64,000 nucleotides of DNA, taken from DASXMR01 sp036495525 (lineage in GTDB: Bacteria > Actinomycetota > Actinomycetes > Streptosporangiales > Streptosporangiaceae). Location: assembly GCA_036495525.1 (NCBI GenBank), contig DASXMR010000046.1, positions 60,613 through 124,612 on the forward strand. The letters run 5' to 3'. Shown here one piece after another: positions 41,301 to 49,434 of the stretch (positions are counted from its first letter, which is position 1; each line of letters starts with the position of its first letter). The translations under genes were made by a program, and so were the position numbers. The notes beneath the pieces were generated by a model. That model was not told the origin of the DNA and ran no database searches. It saw only the letters and a program-made list of their open reading frames with translations.

Positions 41301-44300
41301 GCCGATGACCGCCACCGATGCTCCGCAGCAGGCGAGCACCTGCGCCAGCACCAGTCCGGCGCCCCTGGTGCCGCGGCTGACCAGCACCACATCATCCGGC
41401 CCGAGCGGGAACGTCCCGCCGCCGGTCAGCGTCGCCGGGACCATCACCGGCTGCCGCACCCGCCCGGCGCTGTCGATGTCCAGCTCGCGCAGCTGACCTG
41501 GCACCGTCGTGGCGAACGTCGCCGCCGCCCGCAGCCCGGCGGGTGTCGGCGGCACGCGCAGCACCGTCACGCCGACGCTTGGGTGCTCGGCGTGCAGGCT
41601 CGCCCAGAATCCGGCGGTGCCAGGGCCATCGGTCAGCACGACAAGCTCGCCGGTGGTGATGGCATCCCTGGCAGCCTGGAGTGCCGCGGCACAAGTGCCG
41701 GGATCTGCCTGGTCGCCGAGCACGACCAGGGTGCGGCCGGCCGCCCGGTCGTCGCGGAAGAGCTCCCCGGCGGCCGGGCCGAACGGGTGCCCTGGCGCTT
41801 GCAGCACCCGCCATGGCCCGTCGTCGGCAGGCAGCAGCGGCCCGGCCGGCGGGCGCAGCTCCTCGGCGTAACAGCGCGCCCAGGGTCTGAGCCCGGTGAC
41901 CAGCGCGGGGGCGCTGACCGGCCAGGCGGCCTCGGCCTGGGCTGTGCTGGTGGTGATCGGCTGGCCGGCTGCTGCTGCGGTGCTGGCCTGCCCGGTCCGC
42001 CTGACCGGCAGCCGGGCATGGTCTTGGCGGCCGGCGCCGTCGTGAGTACCTGGCCCGCTGACAGTCATCGTGACGGCCGCGTTCTGCCCGGAATTGGTCT
42101 CTTCGAACGCGTTCGCCGGCGCTCCGGTCAGCTGGCCGGCGGTCGCGGCGCCCTCGATGACCCGCGAATCCTGGTCGCCCTGACTGGCCGCGGCGGCGAG
42201 CAGGGCAAGGCCGGGACGGCCAGCGGCGAGCTCTGTGGCGGCCGGGCCCGGGTCCGCCTGGCATGGGCTAGTGAGGAAGACCTGCTCGCGCCACAGGTCG
42301 AACGGCCGCCTCGGCTGGCCCGCGTACAGCGGGGCCGCATCGTCGAGCGCGCCGGCCGCGAAAAGCGCTGCCGCTGCGCGCATCGCCTGCCTGGTGCTGT
42401 CCCGGCCGGCTCCGAGGCTGACCGACGGCACCCGGCACAGCTGCGCTGACGCCTCGGCGAGGGCCTGGCCCGGCCCGGTCTCGATCATCAGGGTGGCGCC
42501 GACCGCGCCAGCGGCCAGCGCATCCGCCAGCCCGCTGGCTGGCCCCGAGCCAGCCAGCAGCAGGTCAGCGACCTCCGCCGCGGCGGCGAGCTCACGGCCG
42601 GTGGACGTGCAGATCAGCCTGCGCTGCGGCGGGCGGAACCTGAACCGCGCCGCGGCGGCGCGCATCCTGCCCTGGCGCTCGCCGATCGCCGCCATCACCG
42701 CACCAGCATCCTGGCCATGTCCGGCTTCCTGATCCGCGGCCGGTGCACTGCCGTGTCCAGCCGGGCCCTGCCCGCCAGGACCCCGGCCGGCCAGCCCCGT
42801 GCCGGCGAGGCCCGTATCGGCGAGCCCCGTGTCAGCGAGCCCCGTGTCAGCGAGCACCGTGTCCGCCAGGATCTGCGCGCGCAGGCTGGCCAGCAGGCTG
42901 GCGCTGTCCTCGGTCAGGCAGCCGGCCCAGGCCAGGCCGGCTATCTCGCCGAGTCCGTGGCCGACAGCAGCGGTCGCGCGGACGCCAAGCAGGCCGAGCC
43001 ACTCCAGCGCCGCGAATGGGCCGCTGGCCGCCGGCCGTGCCTGTCCGGCCAGGTTCTCAGCCGCGTGCCAGTCCGGCCCGGTACCGGCCGGCTCGAGCGC
43101 CGTGGCCTGCCCGGCGGCTGCGCGGTCGTCGGACAACAGCAGCGTCACCCGGCCGTCAGCGCCGTCCGCGGCGAAGATGCCCGGCCGGACGGTCAGCAGG
43201 CCGCCGGATAGCTGCGGCAGCAGGTGCAGCGCCTGGCTAGCCAGCCGGGCAAGCTGGGTTGGCCGGGCGGCGACGATGCCGACCCTGGCCTGACCCTGCA
43301 CGTCGGCCTCGCCGGCGAGCTGGCAGGCCAGATCGTGCATCTGGCCGTCCGACAGCCACGGAGCGATCTGCACCAGCCGGGAAAGCAGGGCGGTCAGCCG
43401 CAGCCGGTCCGGGGCGTGCAGCAGGTAGGCCATGGCCTGCGGCGCGCCAGCGGCGAGTTGCGTGCTGACCATTCCCGCGGCCGGCCCGGCCCCGCCGCGC
43501 GGGCCGCGTGGCACCGCCTCGGCGACTCGCCCGCGCAGTGACCGGCCGGCTGGCTCGGTGCGCAGCACGACATGCACGTTCAGCCCGCTGCTGCCCATCG
43601 CGCTGACGCCGGCCAGCCTGGTGCCGGCCGGCCACGCCTCGGGTGACTGCGGAAGCCGAAGCCCGGCCTGGCCGTCGCGCAGCAGCGGGTGCGGCCGGCT
43701 GACTCCGGTGGCTGGCGGGATGACCCCGGTACCGAGCGCGAGCACGGTCTTGATCAGCCCGGCCGCTCCGGCCGCGGCCCCCGCATGGCCGATGTTCGCC
43801 TTGACCGAGCCGAGCGCAGCTTGCCGCTGCGAGCTGCCTCGCAGCCTCGCCAGCGCGTCGAGCTCCGCCCGGTCGGCTATCGCGGTGCCCGCGCCGTGAC
43901 CCTCGATCAGCTGTACCTCGCCGGGCTCGATGCCGGCCCGCTGGTAAGCGCGACGCAGCGCGAGCAGCTGGCTCGCCGCGTCAGCGCCGGTGACTGTCGG
44001 CCGGCCTGGCGATGACGTGCCCCAGCCGGCGATCTCCGCGTAGACCGGCAGCCCCGCCGCGCGCGCGTCCGCGGCGCGCATCAGCACGACCAGCCCGCAG
44101 CCCTCACCGGGCAGGAACCCGGTCGGGTCCTCGTCGTAGATCCGCACCTCGTCGGTCGCGAGCACGCCGGTCTTCGCCAGGCCCACCAGCTCCAGCGGGT
44201 CGAGGCTGAGGTCTACCCCGCCGGCGATCATGACGTCGGCCTCGCCGGTCGTCAGCGCCGCGCCGGCCGACACGACCGCCAGCAGCCCGGAAGCGCAGGC

Positions 44301-44963
44301 CCCGTCGACCGCCAGGCCGCCGCCGCGGAACCCGAAATGACCGCAGATCCGTGCGGAAATGGTGGCCGGCATGCTGCCGGCCAGCGAGGTCTCGGTCACC
44401 GCCGGGAACGGTGCCAGGAATCGCGCCTCGGCCCGCCGCATCAGCTGTCCCGCGGTCTCGGCCGGCAGCCGCCCGCCGATCATCGCCTCGGCCAGTACCC
44501 GCCGGACGTAGGGCCAGCGCAGCCGCATGTTCCTGGCCCGCGAGGTGTCGCCGCCGAGGGCATTCCCGATGATCACGCCGACGCGGTCGCGGTCAAGTCC
44601 GTCCCCGCCGGGGAAGCCAGCTCCGGCCAGCGCTCGCGCCGCGGTCTCCAGGGCAAGCCAGTGCGCCGGGTCAGCGGACAGGAAGTCGGGCCGGGAGATG
44701 CCGAACGCCGGCTGATCGAATTGCCAGCCTTCGAGCACCGCCGCCCTGGTGCTGTACGTCGCGTCCGCAGTAGCCGGATCCGCGCTGTAGTAGTCGGACA
44801 GGTCGAGCCGGCCAGGCGGCAGGCGGCGGAAAGCGCGGCGGCCGGTGAGGATCAAGTCCAGCAGTGCTGGCGGGTCGTCCGCATCAGGGAACCGGCAGGC
44901 CAGGCCGACGATGGCGATGGGCGTGGCCGGCCTGGCAGCCGACTGCGCGTGCGCCTCAGCCAT
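38388..44963 (-). CDS. Enediyne-type polyketide synthase homolog with degenerate AT, KR, DH and PPTase domains
   Basis: Protein of 2191 residues laid out like an enediyne PKS: KS (15-470), AT (600-890), KR region (1010-1420), DH (1440-1720), low-complexity linker (1750-1910) and a terminal PPTase-like region (1910-2165). The KS is intact: Cys223 (VDGACASG), His356 (IEGHGAGT), Lys388 and His393 (VKANIGH). The AT nucleophile of GHSxG is Gly670 (VGHGLGE). The KR Tyr and Asn positions are Leu1339 and Gly1343 after FGSVAGR. The DH His is Tyr1476 (DPYLGDYRLD), though Asp1695 remains. The PPTase W, E and K are Gln2107, Gly2111 and Ala2115. No ACP DSL motif is seen. The frame is uninterrupted, so it is not a simple pseudogene. 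Confidence 0.85.
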   Translation of the reverse strand: MAEAHAQSAARPATPIAIVGLACRFPDADDPPALLDLILTGRRAFRRLPPGRLDLSDYYSADPATADATYSTRAAVLEGWQFDQPAFGISRPDFLSADPAHWLALETAARALAGAGFPGGDGLDRDRVGVIIGNALGGDTSRARNMRLRWPYVRRVLAEAMIGGRLPAETAGQLMRRAEARFLAPFPAVTETSLAGSMPATISARICGHFGFRGGGLAVDGACASGLLAVVSAGAALTTGEADVMIAGGVDLSLDPLELVGLAKTGVLATDEVRIYDEDPTGFLPGEGCGLVVLMRAADARAAGLPVYAEIAGWGTSSPGRPTVTGADAASQLLALRRAYQRAGIEPGEVQLIEGHGAGTAIADRAELDALARLRGSSQRQAALGSVKANIGHAGAAAGAAGLIKTVLALGTGVIPPATGVSRPHPLLRDGQAGLRLPQSPEAWPAGTRLAGVSAMGSSGLNVHVVLRTEPAGRSLRGRVAEAVPRGPRGGAGPAAGMVSTQLAAGAPQAMAYLLHAPDRLRLTALLSRLVQIAPWLSDGQMHDLACQLAGEADVQGQARVGIVAARPTQLARLASQALHLLPQLSGGLLTVRPGIFAADGADGRVTLLLSDDRAAAGQATALEPAGTGPDWHAAENLAGQARPAASGPFAALEWLGLLGVRATAAVGHGLGEIAGLAWAGCLTEDSASLLASLRAQILADTVLADTGLADTGLADTGLAGTGLAGRGPGGQGPAGHGSAPAADQEAGHGQDAGAVMAAIGERQGRMRAAAARFRFRPPQRRLICTSTGRELAAAAEVADLLLAGSGPASGLADALAAGAVGATLMIETGPGQALAEASAQLCRVPSVSLGAGRDSTRQAMRAAAALFAAGALDDAAPLYAGQPRRPFDLWREQVFLTSPCQADPGPAATELAAGRPGLALLAAAASQGDQDSRVIEGAATAGQLTGAPANAFEETNSGQNAAVTMTVSGPGTHDGAGRQDHARLPVRRTGQASTAAAAGQPITTSTAQAEAAWPVSAPALVTGLRPWARCYAEELRPPAGPLLPADDGPWRVLQAPGHPFGPAAGELFRDDRAAGRTLVVLGDQADPGTCAAALQAARDAITTGELVVLTDGPGTAGFWASLHAEHPSVGVTVLRVPPTPAGLRAAATFATTVPGQLRELDIDSAGRVRQPVMVPATLTGGGTFPLGPDDVVLVSRGTRGAGLVLAQVLACCGASVAVIGRAAPDEDERVVTRIEQLRQAGAKVSFEIVDIASPADMKGALQRIERRLGQVTAVGHATGPSVSIPLAGLTDAYLRGYAAAENSSLTSLVSAIDTRRLRLIATFGSVAGRYGLAREGLLALAGGTLASAAERLAASIPGCQAVHVDWAAWADEDLAQDDGLAESMRLAGATPITTGSASRLLLKMLATPGLPGRLAVHGRAGAPPPAAIAAAATAPPPELQAASRFLEVVRLHYPGVELVCEARLSLATDPYLGDYRLDSLPVLPPAMAIEAMAEAAAFLAGRPLRRATAVAMNAPVVVPARGSSLIRLCALAEDGMVTVSLRSEESAFRLDHYCATFGPADDGSSPQHGPASARTGSIGERTGAGPDGSVLDGTVLDGTVLDGTVPEGTVPGGAVLDGAELYGQLCFQAGRFRRIASLTEVSSRSCRALARAGDDQPWFGAAPAGPEGQRSAGTSSARTGPASGLLLGSQGIYDATIHAVQACVPDRRIEVAGCETAVFSGRAPSGVVGIRAVAIADPVREVTATAGAVTDPAADGVAGAGLPSQAQPAARQPATGQPATGQPATGQPGTRQHGAGQVSAGQVSADQISAAIPRQRQPMGLTSNSAGTPEGARTPSGAGQGTAATAEPSDSQELPRRDPAAGGSPRRAGRDDSASAADAASAAANAGPAAAAPPPGAPARPAPGARPNHAELTWDVLATDSAGQQVVTWRRLRFRDAGALPRTEPWPAALLAVQLERTAAALGLDPGLRVLIDSQQPGASAPPGRTTGQRAGAAGPAGRSAQRGAAVPAQRAGKATARGAGELDGFTLAVRGAQHAVCAWAAVVKDAGQAGDSGHPAAGSRAGQSSPAGDSQSGGRSRTGKGLAQLAADLREQLDEPPEATVARLQAIGGCLRAAGAPAASAELRGTPGDDGWVTVSAAGALLACTVARLAGLRHPVAIAIMTGQPQKTARPPAGQRRSAKASGRPATRS
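39534..39644. repeat. 15-bp coding minisatellite (PATGQ repeats) in the PKS-like gene
   Basis: Encodes residues 1774-1810, QPATGQPATGQPATGQ then GAGQVSAGQVSADQ, in the linker before the C-terminal domain. Units differ by few bases and keep frame. Confidence 0.8.
40110..40193. repeat. 15-bp coding minisatellite (LDGTV repeats) in the PKS-like gene
   Basis: Encodes residues 1591-1618, VLDGTV repeated, inserted in the middle of the DH-like domain. Four units of GTGCCGTCAAGCACG are near identical. Confidence 0.8.
42786..42875. repeat. 15-bp coding minisatellite (LADTG repeats) in the PKS-like gene
   Basis: Encodes residues 697-726, LADTGLADTGLADTGLAGTG, inserted in the AT-like domain shortly after the degenerate GHG motif. 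Confidence 0.8.
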
Positions 44964-45527
44964 GACGCCGGGCCTGCCTTGCTCCGCCCGGCTGGTGCGC
45001 TTCGCTGATGCCGCCGCCGGCGCCGGTCAGCGGGCAGGCCAGCGCTCGCGGTGCCGGGCCTGATAGCGGCTCATGCCTGATGCCCATTTTTCCCCCGAAA
45101 CCGGCTGATGCTATCCCCGTATCAGCCTGCGGAAAGCCGGCCAGGCGACGCGCTACTCGCCCCGTTGCGCTCTGTGCCCGGCGGCTCCAGCGGAACAATG
45201 CTGGGTTTCGAGTCCGACATTATTGGCGTCCGGTAAGGCGGTCAAGGCGTAATCCATGATTCGCTAATTAGTCAACCTTGTGGCCTTGTCGGTCCCGTTA
45301 TGCCGGTCTTGGAATGGCGAAGAAAAGGTGCTGGAAAGGGCGGCCGAGTCAGGATTTAGCTGGCACAGCTGCAGCCTTGGCTGGATAAAGGCTAAAAAGG
45401 TCCGGCCAGGCCGATACCGGCCGGTCCGGCCGTGGCCGGCCCGGCCGGCGGCGGCCGCGGCTAGTACGGCGGCGGGTGGTGGCACGGCAGTGGCCTGCCC
45501 GGGTCGCGGCGCCCGCGACCTATCCGG
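44964..45527. other. Promoter region of the PKS-like gene
   Basis: About 560 nt, partly AT-richer (around 45235-45320), with no convincing gene. It contains a perfect 7-bp inverted repeat GGCTGAT-N11-ATCAGCC (45103-45127), a possible operator. Short frames on either strand here have no family look. Confidence 0.45.
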
Positions 45528-46109
45528 TCAGGCCTTGCCCCGGTTCCTGGCTGCCAGGATGATCTGGGTCGCCAGATGAGGGCTCACCCCGAGCTTGGCG
45601 GCTATCTCGGCCGGCCGCAGCCCCTGCTCGTTGTACAGCAGTGCCAGTCTCTCCTGCGATCTTGTCCAGGCTGGCCGGGCGGCACGCGGCGCGGGTGCCG
45701 GACGCGCCCGGCGGCTGGCTCGCGCTGGCCCGCTGTCCCGGCTGCCGTTGCGCTGATCATCGCCGCCCTGGCCGGCCGCTGGCACGGCGTTGTCTTGCTG
45801 TGCTCCGGCGGGCCGCGGCCGGCCTGGCAGCTGCCGGGTGGCGGGCGAGGCAGCCGGACCGGCTGGCGCGGCCGGGGACGTGCCGAACGATCCGCGCCGC
45901 TGGTCCCGGTACTTGCCGCTGGCCAGGTCCCGCCTGGTGTCCTCGTCGAGGATCAGGAACTCCTCGGCGGACTTATTCATCCCGATCGCCACCATGGTCA
46001 GGCCCCTGGCGTTCTTCTCCTGGCACTCGGGGGCCATGCAGTAGTTATATTTTGCGGCGCGCTCCGGGTGCAATTTAGTCCCGCAGGTAATGCATCGTGC
46101 CATGATCAT
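45528..46109 (-). CDS. Zinc-ribbon plus HTH protein, putative regulator
   Basis: Protein of 193 residues, or 191 if the second ATG is used. The N terminus is a four-cysteine zinc site (CITCGTKL...YCMAPEC), followed by ARGLTMVAIGMNKSAEEFLIL, a disordered Pro/Ala/Arg middle (about 75-145), and a C-terminal helix-turn-helix (SQERLALLYNEQGLRPAEIAAKLGVSPHLATQIILAARNR). A DNA- or RNA-binding role is likely. It lies upstream of the PKS-like gene on the same strand with 560 nt between, so control of that gene is possible but unproven. Confidence 0.7.
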   Translation of the reverse strand: MIMARCITCGTKLHPERAAKYNYCMAPECQEKNARGLTMVAIGMNKSAEEFLILDEDTRRDLASGKYRDQRRGSFGTSPAAPAGPAASPATRQLPGRPRPAGAQQDNAVPAAGQGGDDQRNGSRDSGPARASRRARPAPAPRAARPAWTRSQERLALLYNEQGLRPAEIAAKLGVSPHLATQIILAARNRGKA

Positions 46110-46640
46110 GCTTTCAGGCGGGGGTCAGTACCTCGTAAAACGCTGGCGTCCGCTGACCTGTTCCCGGCAGAATTCCTGCGCTGCCCGAATCGGTGGGACC
46201 GTGCGCAGCCAGGCAGTCTCAGGACCAGATGGGAGCAGGTCGCAGATCCGCCGCAGGGCGGCAAGGCGGTGGCGCGAGGTCCTTATCAGCGAGTAGTCAG
46301 CCACGCGGATGGGTCCGGCAATATGACTAGGACGGCAGCAGGCAGAAATGTGTCAGCGCAAGCGAATTAGCTTCGATATTTCCTGATGGCGTGCTGCAGG
46401 TCGTCGGCGAACGTGAAACTTACTGCAGCGACCGCTCAGGTCGCTGGCGCCAGGGTGGCGGCGACGGTTTCGGGATCCGGGCAGCCGACGATCCACTCAT
46501 CCCAGCGGGCACCCGCCAAGCGCAGCCGCACGCCGCGGGGCGTGTCGCCGTGGACTGCGACGAACCCTCAGCCGGCCGCCAGGCCGGGTTAGGCCGCCGG
46601 GTATCCCCAGGCGGCGGCCGGCACCCTGGCCGCACCCGCG
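46110..46640. other. Intergenic stretch, no gene recognised
   Basis: About 530 nt of mixed composition between the zinc-ribbon/HTH gene and the leuS leader. Open frames are short and lack family features. It must hold the promoter of the zinc-ribbon gene. Confidence 0.45.
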
Positions 46641-46670
46641 AGCATGGCTGCGGGCGAGACGGGCCTGCGC

Positions 46671-46676
46671 TATCCT
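46671..46676 (+). promoter_or_regulatory. Candidate -10 of the leuS leader transcript
   Basis: TATCCT lies 7 nt before the leader-peptide ATG, so the leader mRNA would begin at that ATG. The -35 region is weak. Confidence 0.4.
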
Positions 46677-46683
46677 TGGCGCT

Positions 46684-46713
46684 ATGCGCCTGACCTGGCT
46701 GCTCCTTAGCTAG
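46684..46713 (+). CDS. leuS leader peptide, MRLTWLLLS
   Basis: Nine codons plus stop: ATG CGC CTG ACC TGG CTG and then CTC CTT AGC TAG. Four of nine residues are leucine, three in a row. It ends where the first RNA hairpin begins, the layout of ribosome-controlled attenuation. Such attenuators were predicted upstream of leuS in some Streptomyces. Low charged tRNA-Leu should stall the ribosome here and open leuS. Confidence 0.75.
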   Translation: MRLTWLLLS

Positions 46714-46745
46714 CCGCGCCAACCTGATCTGTCGTTGGCGCGGCT
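46712..46745 (+). promoter_or_regulatory. First leader hairpin of the leuS attenuator
   Basis: AGCCGCGCCAAC (46712-46723) pairs with GTTGGCGCGGCT (46734-46745), a 12-bp perfect stem overlapping the leader stop codon. It probably serves as the pause or protector structure. Confidence 0.7.
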
Positions 46746-46746
46746 G

Positions 46747-46773
46747 CCCCTCGTGTTCGAGGGGCCTTTTGTT
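46747..46773 (+). terminator. Attenuator terminator before leuS
   Basis: CCCCTCG-TGTT-CGAGGGG (46747-46764) followed by CCTTTTGTTT is an intrinsic terminator 57 nt before the leuS start. Confidence 0.8.
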
Positions 46774-46829
46774 TGGGATCTCAGGCAGCCGCCCGGTCAC
46801 GAGCCGGCCCGACACATCGCGAGGAATCC

Positions 46830-49400
46830 ATGAAAGCCGCTGATAACGCCGCGGGCGACGACGCCGCGCGCAGCGACCGGCAGCCGCGCGCCGCCGCGGC
46901 CGGGAGCACGGCAGCCGGCCAGCCAGCTGCCGCCCAGGACCGCTGGGACCCGCGGTCCGTCCAGGACAAGTGGCTGGTCCGGTGGGACGCGCTGGACCCG
47001 TTCCGAGCCAGCGAGGACCCGGCCGACGACCGGCCAAGGTACGTGCTGGACATGTTCCCCTATCCCTCCGGTGACCTGCACATGGGGCACGCCGAGGCGT
47101 GGGCGATCGCCGACGCGATGGCCCGCTTCCATGCTCTGCGCGGCGACAACGTGCTGCATCCGATCGGCTGGGATGCCTTCGGGCTGCCAGCGGAGAACGC
47201 GGCCATCCGGGGCAACTCGAATCCCGCCGACTACACCTACCGCAACATCGAGACTCAGGCGGCCTCGTTCCGCCGCTACGCGATCTCGGTCGACTGGACC
47301 AGGCGGCTGCACACCTGCGACCCGGACTACTACCGGTGGACCCAGTGGCTGTTCCTGCGGCTGTACGAGCGCGGCCTGGCCTACCGCGGCGACGGCTACG
47401 TCAACTGGTGCCCGGTCGACCAGACGGTCCTGGCCAACGAGCAGGTGATCGACGGGCATTGCGAGCGGTGCGGCGCTGAGGTCGTGCGGCGCGTCCTGAC
47501 CCAGTGGTACTTCAAGATCACCGACTACGCAGACCGGCTGCTGGCGGACATGGCTCCGCTGGAGGGCAAGTGGCCCGAGCGGGTGCTGCTGATGCAGCGC
47601 AACTGGATCGGCCGCAGCGACGGCGCCGAGGTGCGCTTCGCGATCGAAGGGCGGGACGAGCCGGTCACGGTGTTCACCACCCGGCCGGACACGCTGTACG
47701 GAGCGACGTTCTTCGTGGTCGCGGCCGACTCGCCGCTGGCCGACGAGCTGTGCTCGCCAGAGCACCGCGAGCAGCTGAAGGCCTACGTCGCCGAGGTCCG
47801 CAAGCTGACCGACATCGAGCGGCAGTCGACCGAGCGCGAGAAGACCGGGGTCTTCCTGGGCCGGCACGCGATCAACCCGGTCAACGGCGAGCGGATCAGC
47901 GTCTGGGCCGCTGACTACGTGCTGCCCGACTACGGCACCGGCGCGATCATGGCCGTGCCCGCGCACGATCAGCGCGACCTGGACTTCGCCAGGAAGTTCG
48001 CCCTGACCGTCCGGGTCGTGGTGGACACGGGGCTGCCTGACCCGGCCGAGACGGGCGTCGCCACGCCAGGTGAGGGGACGCTGGTCAACTCCGGGCCGCT
48101 GAACGGCCTGGCCAAGGCCGACGCCATCGCGAGGATCAACGAGGTCCTGGCCGAGCGCGGGCTGGGCAAGGCAGCGGTGAGCTACCGGCTGCGGGACTGG
48201 CTGGTCTCCCGGCAGCGTTACTGGGGCCCGCCGATCCCCATCGTTTACTGTGACGCGTGCGGCGAGCTGCCGGTGCCCGACGAGCAGCTGCCGGTCACGC
48301 TGCCTGACCTGCGCGGCCAGGACCTGGCGCCAAAGGGCATCTCGCCGCTGGCCGGCGCTACCGACTGGGTGACCACGCAGTGCCCCAAGTGCGGCGGCCC
48401 GGCCAGGCGTGACACCGACACGATGGACACGTTCGTCGACTCGTCCTGGTACTTCCTGCGGTTCTGCTCGCCGCACTACGAGGCCGGGCCGTTCGACCCG
48501 GAGGCGGTGCGCCGCTGGTGCCCGGTTGACCTGTACGTCGGCGGCGTCGAGCACGCGATCCTGCACCTGCTGTACAGCCGCTTCGTCACTAAGGCCCTGC
48601 ACGACATGGGCATGCTGGATTTCACCGAGCCGTTCACCGCGCTGGTGAACCAGGGCCAGGTGATCAACCAGGGCAAGTCCATGTCCAAGTCCCTGGGCAA
48701 CGGCGTCGACCTGGGCCAGCAGCTGGCCGAGCACGGCGTCGACGCGATCCGGCTGACGATGATCTTCGCCAGCCCGCCCGAGGACGACATCGACTGGGCT
48801 GACCTGCACCCCGACGCCATGGTCAGGTTCCTGGGCCGGGTGGCCCGCATCGCCGGTGACGTCGGCAGCCGGGCCTCCGGGCAGGTGGCCGACGGCGACC
48901 AGGGCCTGCGGCGGGTGACCCACCGCACCGTCGATGAGGTCACCAGGCTGGTCGAGGCTGCGCGGCTGAACGTCGCCGTCGCCCGGCTGATGGAGCTGAC
49001 CAGCGCGACCCGCAAGGCCATCGACTCAGGACCCGGCGCGGCCGACCCGGCGGTGCGCGAGGCAGCCGAGGCACTGACGATCATGCTGTCGCTGTTCGCC
49101 CCGTACACAGCGGAGGAGTGCTGGGAGAAGCTGGGCCGTCAGCCAACCGTGACGGCGGCCAGGTGGCCCGTCGCCGAGCCGGCCCTGCTGGCCGAGGACC
49201 AGGTCACCTGCGTGGTGCAGGTCGCCGGCAAGGTGCGCGACCGGCTGCAGGTGCCGCCGGGCATCGGCGAGGACGAGCTGCGCGCCCTGGCGCTGGCCGC
49301 GCCGGGGGTCAGCCGCGCGCTGGCCGGCCGCGCTATCCGGGCGGTCATCGTGCGCCCGCCGAAGCTGGTGAACGTCGTGCCAGCTGAGCCGGCCGGCTGA
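46830..49400 (+). CDS. leuS: Leucyl-tRNA synthetase
   Basis: Class I synthetase of 856 residues that charges tRNA-Leu. The HIGH-type motif is PYPSGDLHMGHAEA, the KMSKS is KSMSKSLGNG, and the CP1 editing domain with TTRPDTLYGATF is present. The zinc segment C-DACGEL...CPKCGG is kept. An alanine-rich N-terminal extension of about 40 residues precedes the catalytic core. ATG 46830 has GAGG 5 nt upstream. Expression is probably attenuated by the leader at 46684-46773. Confidence 0.97.
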   Translation: MKAADNAAGDDAARSDRQPRAAAAGSTAAGQPAAAQDRWDPRSVQDKWLVRWDALDPFRASEDPADDRPRYVLDMFPYPSGDLHMGHAEAWAIADAMARFHALRGDNVLHPIGWDAFGLPAENAAIRGNSNPADYTYRNIETQAASFRRYAISVDWTRRLHTCDPDYYRWTQWLFLRLYERGLAYRGDGYVNWCPVDQTVLANEQVIDGHCERCGAEVVRRVLTQWYFKITDYADRLLADMAPLEGKWPERVLLMQRNWIGRSDGAEVRFAIEGRDEPVTVFTTRPDTLYGATFFVVAADSPLADELCSPEHREQLKAYVAEVRKLTDIERQSTEREKTGVFLGRHAINPVNGERISVWAADYVLPDYGTGAIMAVPAHDQRDLDFARKFALTVRVVVDTGLPDPAETGVATPGEGTLVNSGPLNGLAKADAIARINEVLAERGLGKAAVSYRLRDWLVSRQRYWGPPIPIVYCDACGELPVPDEQLPVTLPDLRGQDLAPKGISPLAGATDWVTTQCPKCGGPARRDTDTMDTFVDSSWYFLRFCSPHYEAGPFDPEAVRRWCPVDLYVGGVEHAILHLLYSRFVTKALHDMGMLDFTEPFTALVNQGQVINQGKSMSKSLGNGVDLGQQLAEHGVDAIRLTMIFASPPEDDIDWADLHPDAMVRFLGRVARIAGDVGSRASGQVADGDQGLRRVTHRTVDEVTRLVEAARLNVAVARLMELTSATRKAIDSGPGAADPAVREAAEALTIMLSLFAPYTAEECWEKLGRQPTVTAARWPVAEPALLAEDQVTCVVQVAGKVRDRLQVPPGIGEDELRALALAAPGVSRALAGRAIRAVIVRPPKLVNVVPAEPAG

Positions 49401-49434
49401 CCGTTCTGTAACCGACCGTTTAATGGCGATGAGC

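Noticed and set aside
39534..42875. CRISPR-like repeats in the PKS-like gene
   Set aside because: Units are 15 bp, contiguous, in frame and without spacers, so they are coding minisatellites.
38388..44963. A simple pseudogene of an enediyne PKS
   Set aside because: No stop or frameshift in 6.6 kb, and the KS catalytic set is fully kept.
45280..45579. Plus-strand frame of 99 codons upstream of the PKS-like gene
   Set aside because: Weak ribosome site, low-complexity end and overlap with the zinc-ribbon/HTH gene. No homology recalled.
45576..46370. Plus-strand frame of 264 codons
   Set aside because: Antisense to the zinc-ribbon/HTH gene and without domain features.
46640..46829. T-box riboswitch before leuS
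   Set aside because: No T-box sequence is present, and the leader peptide with terminator explains the region.
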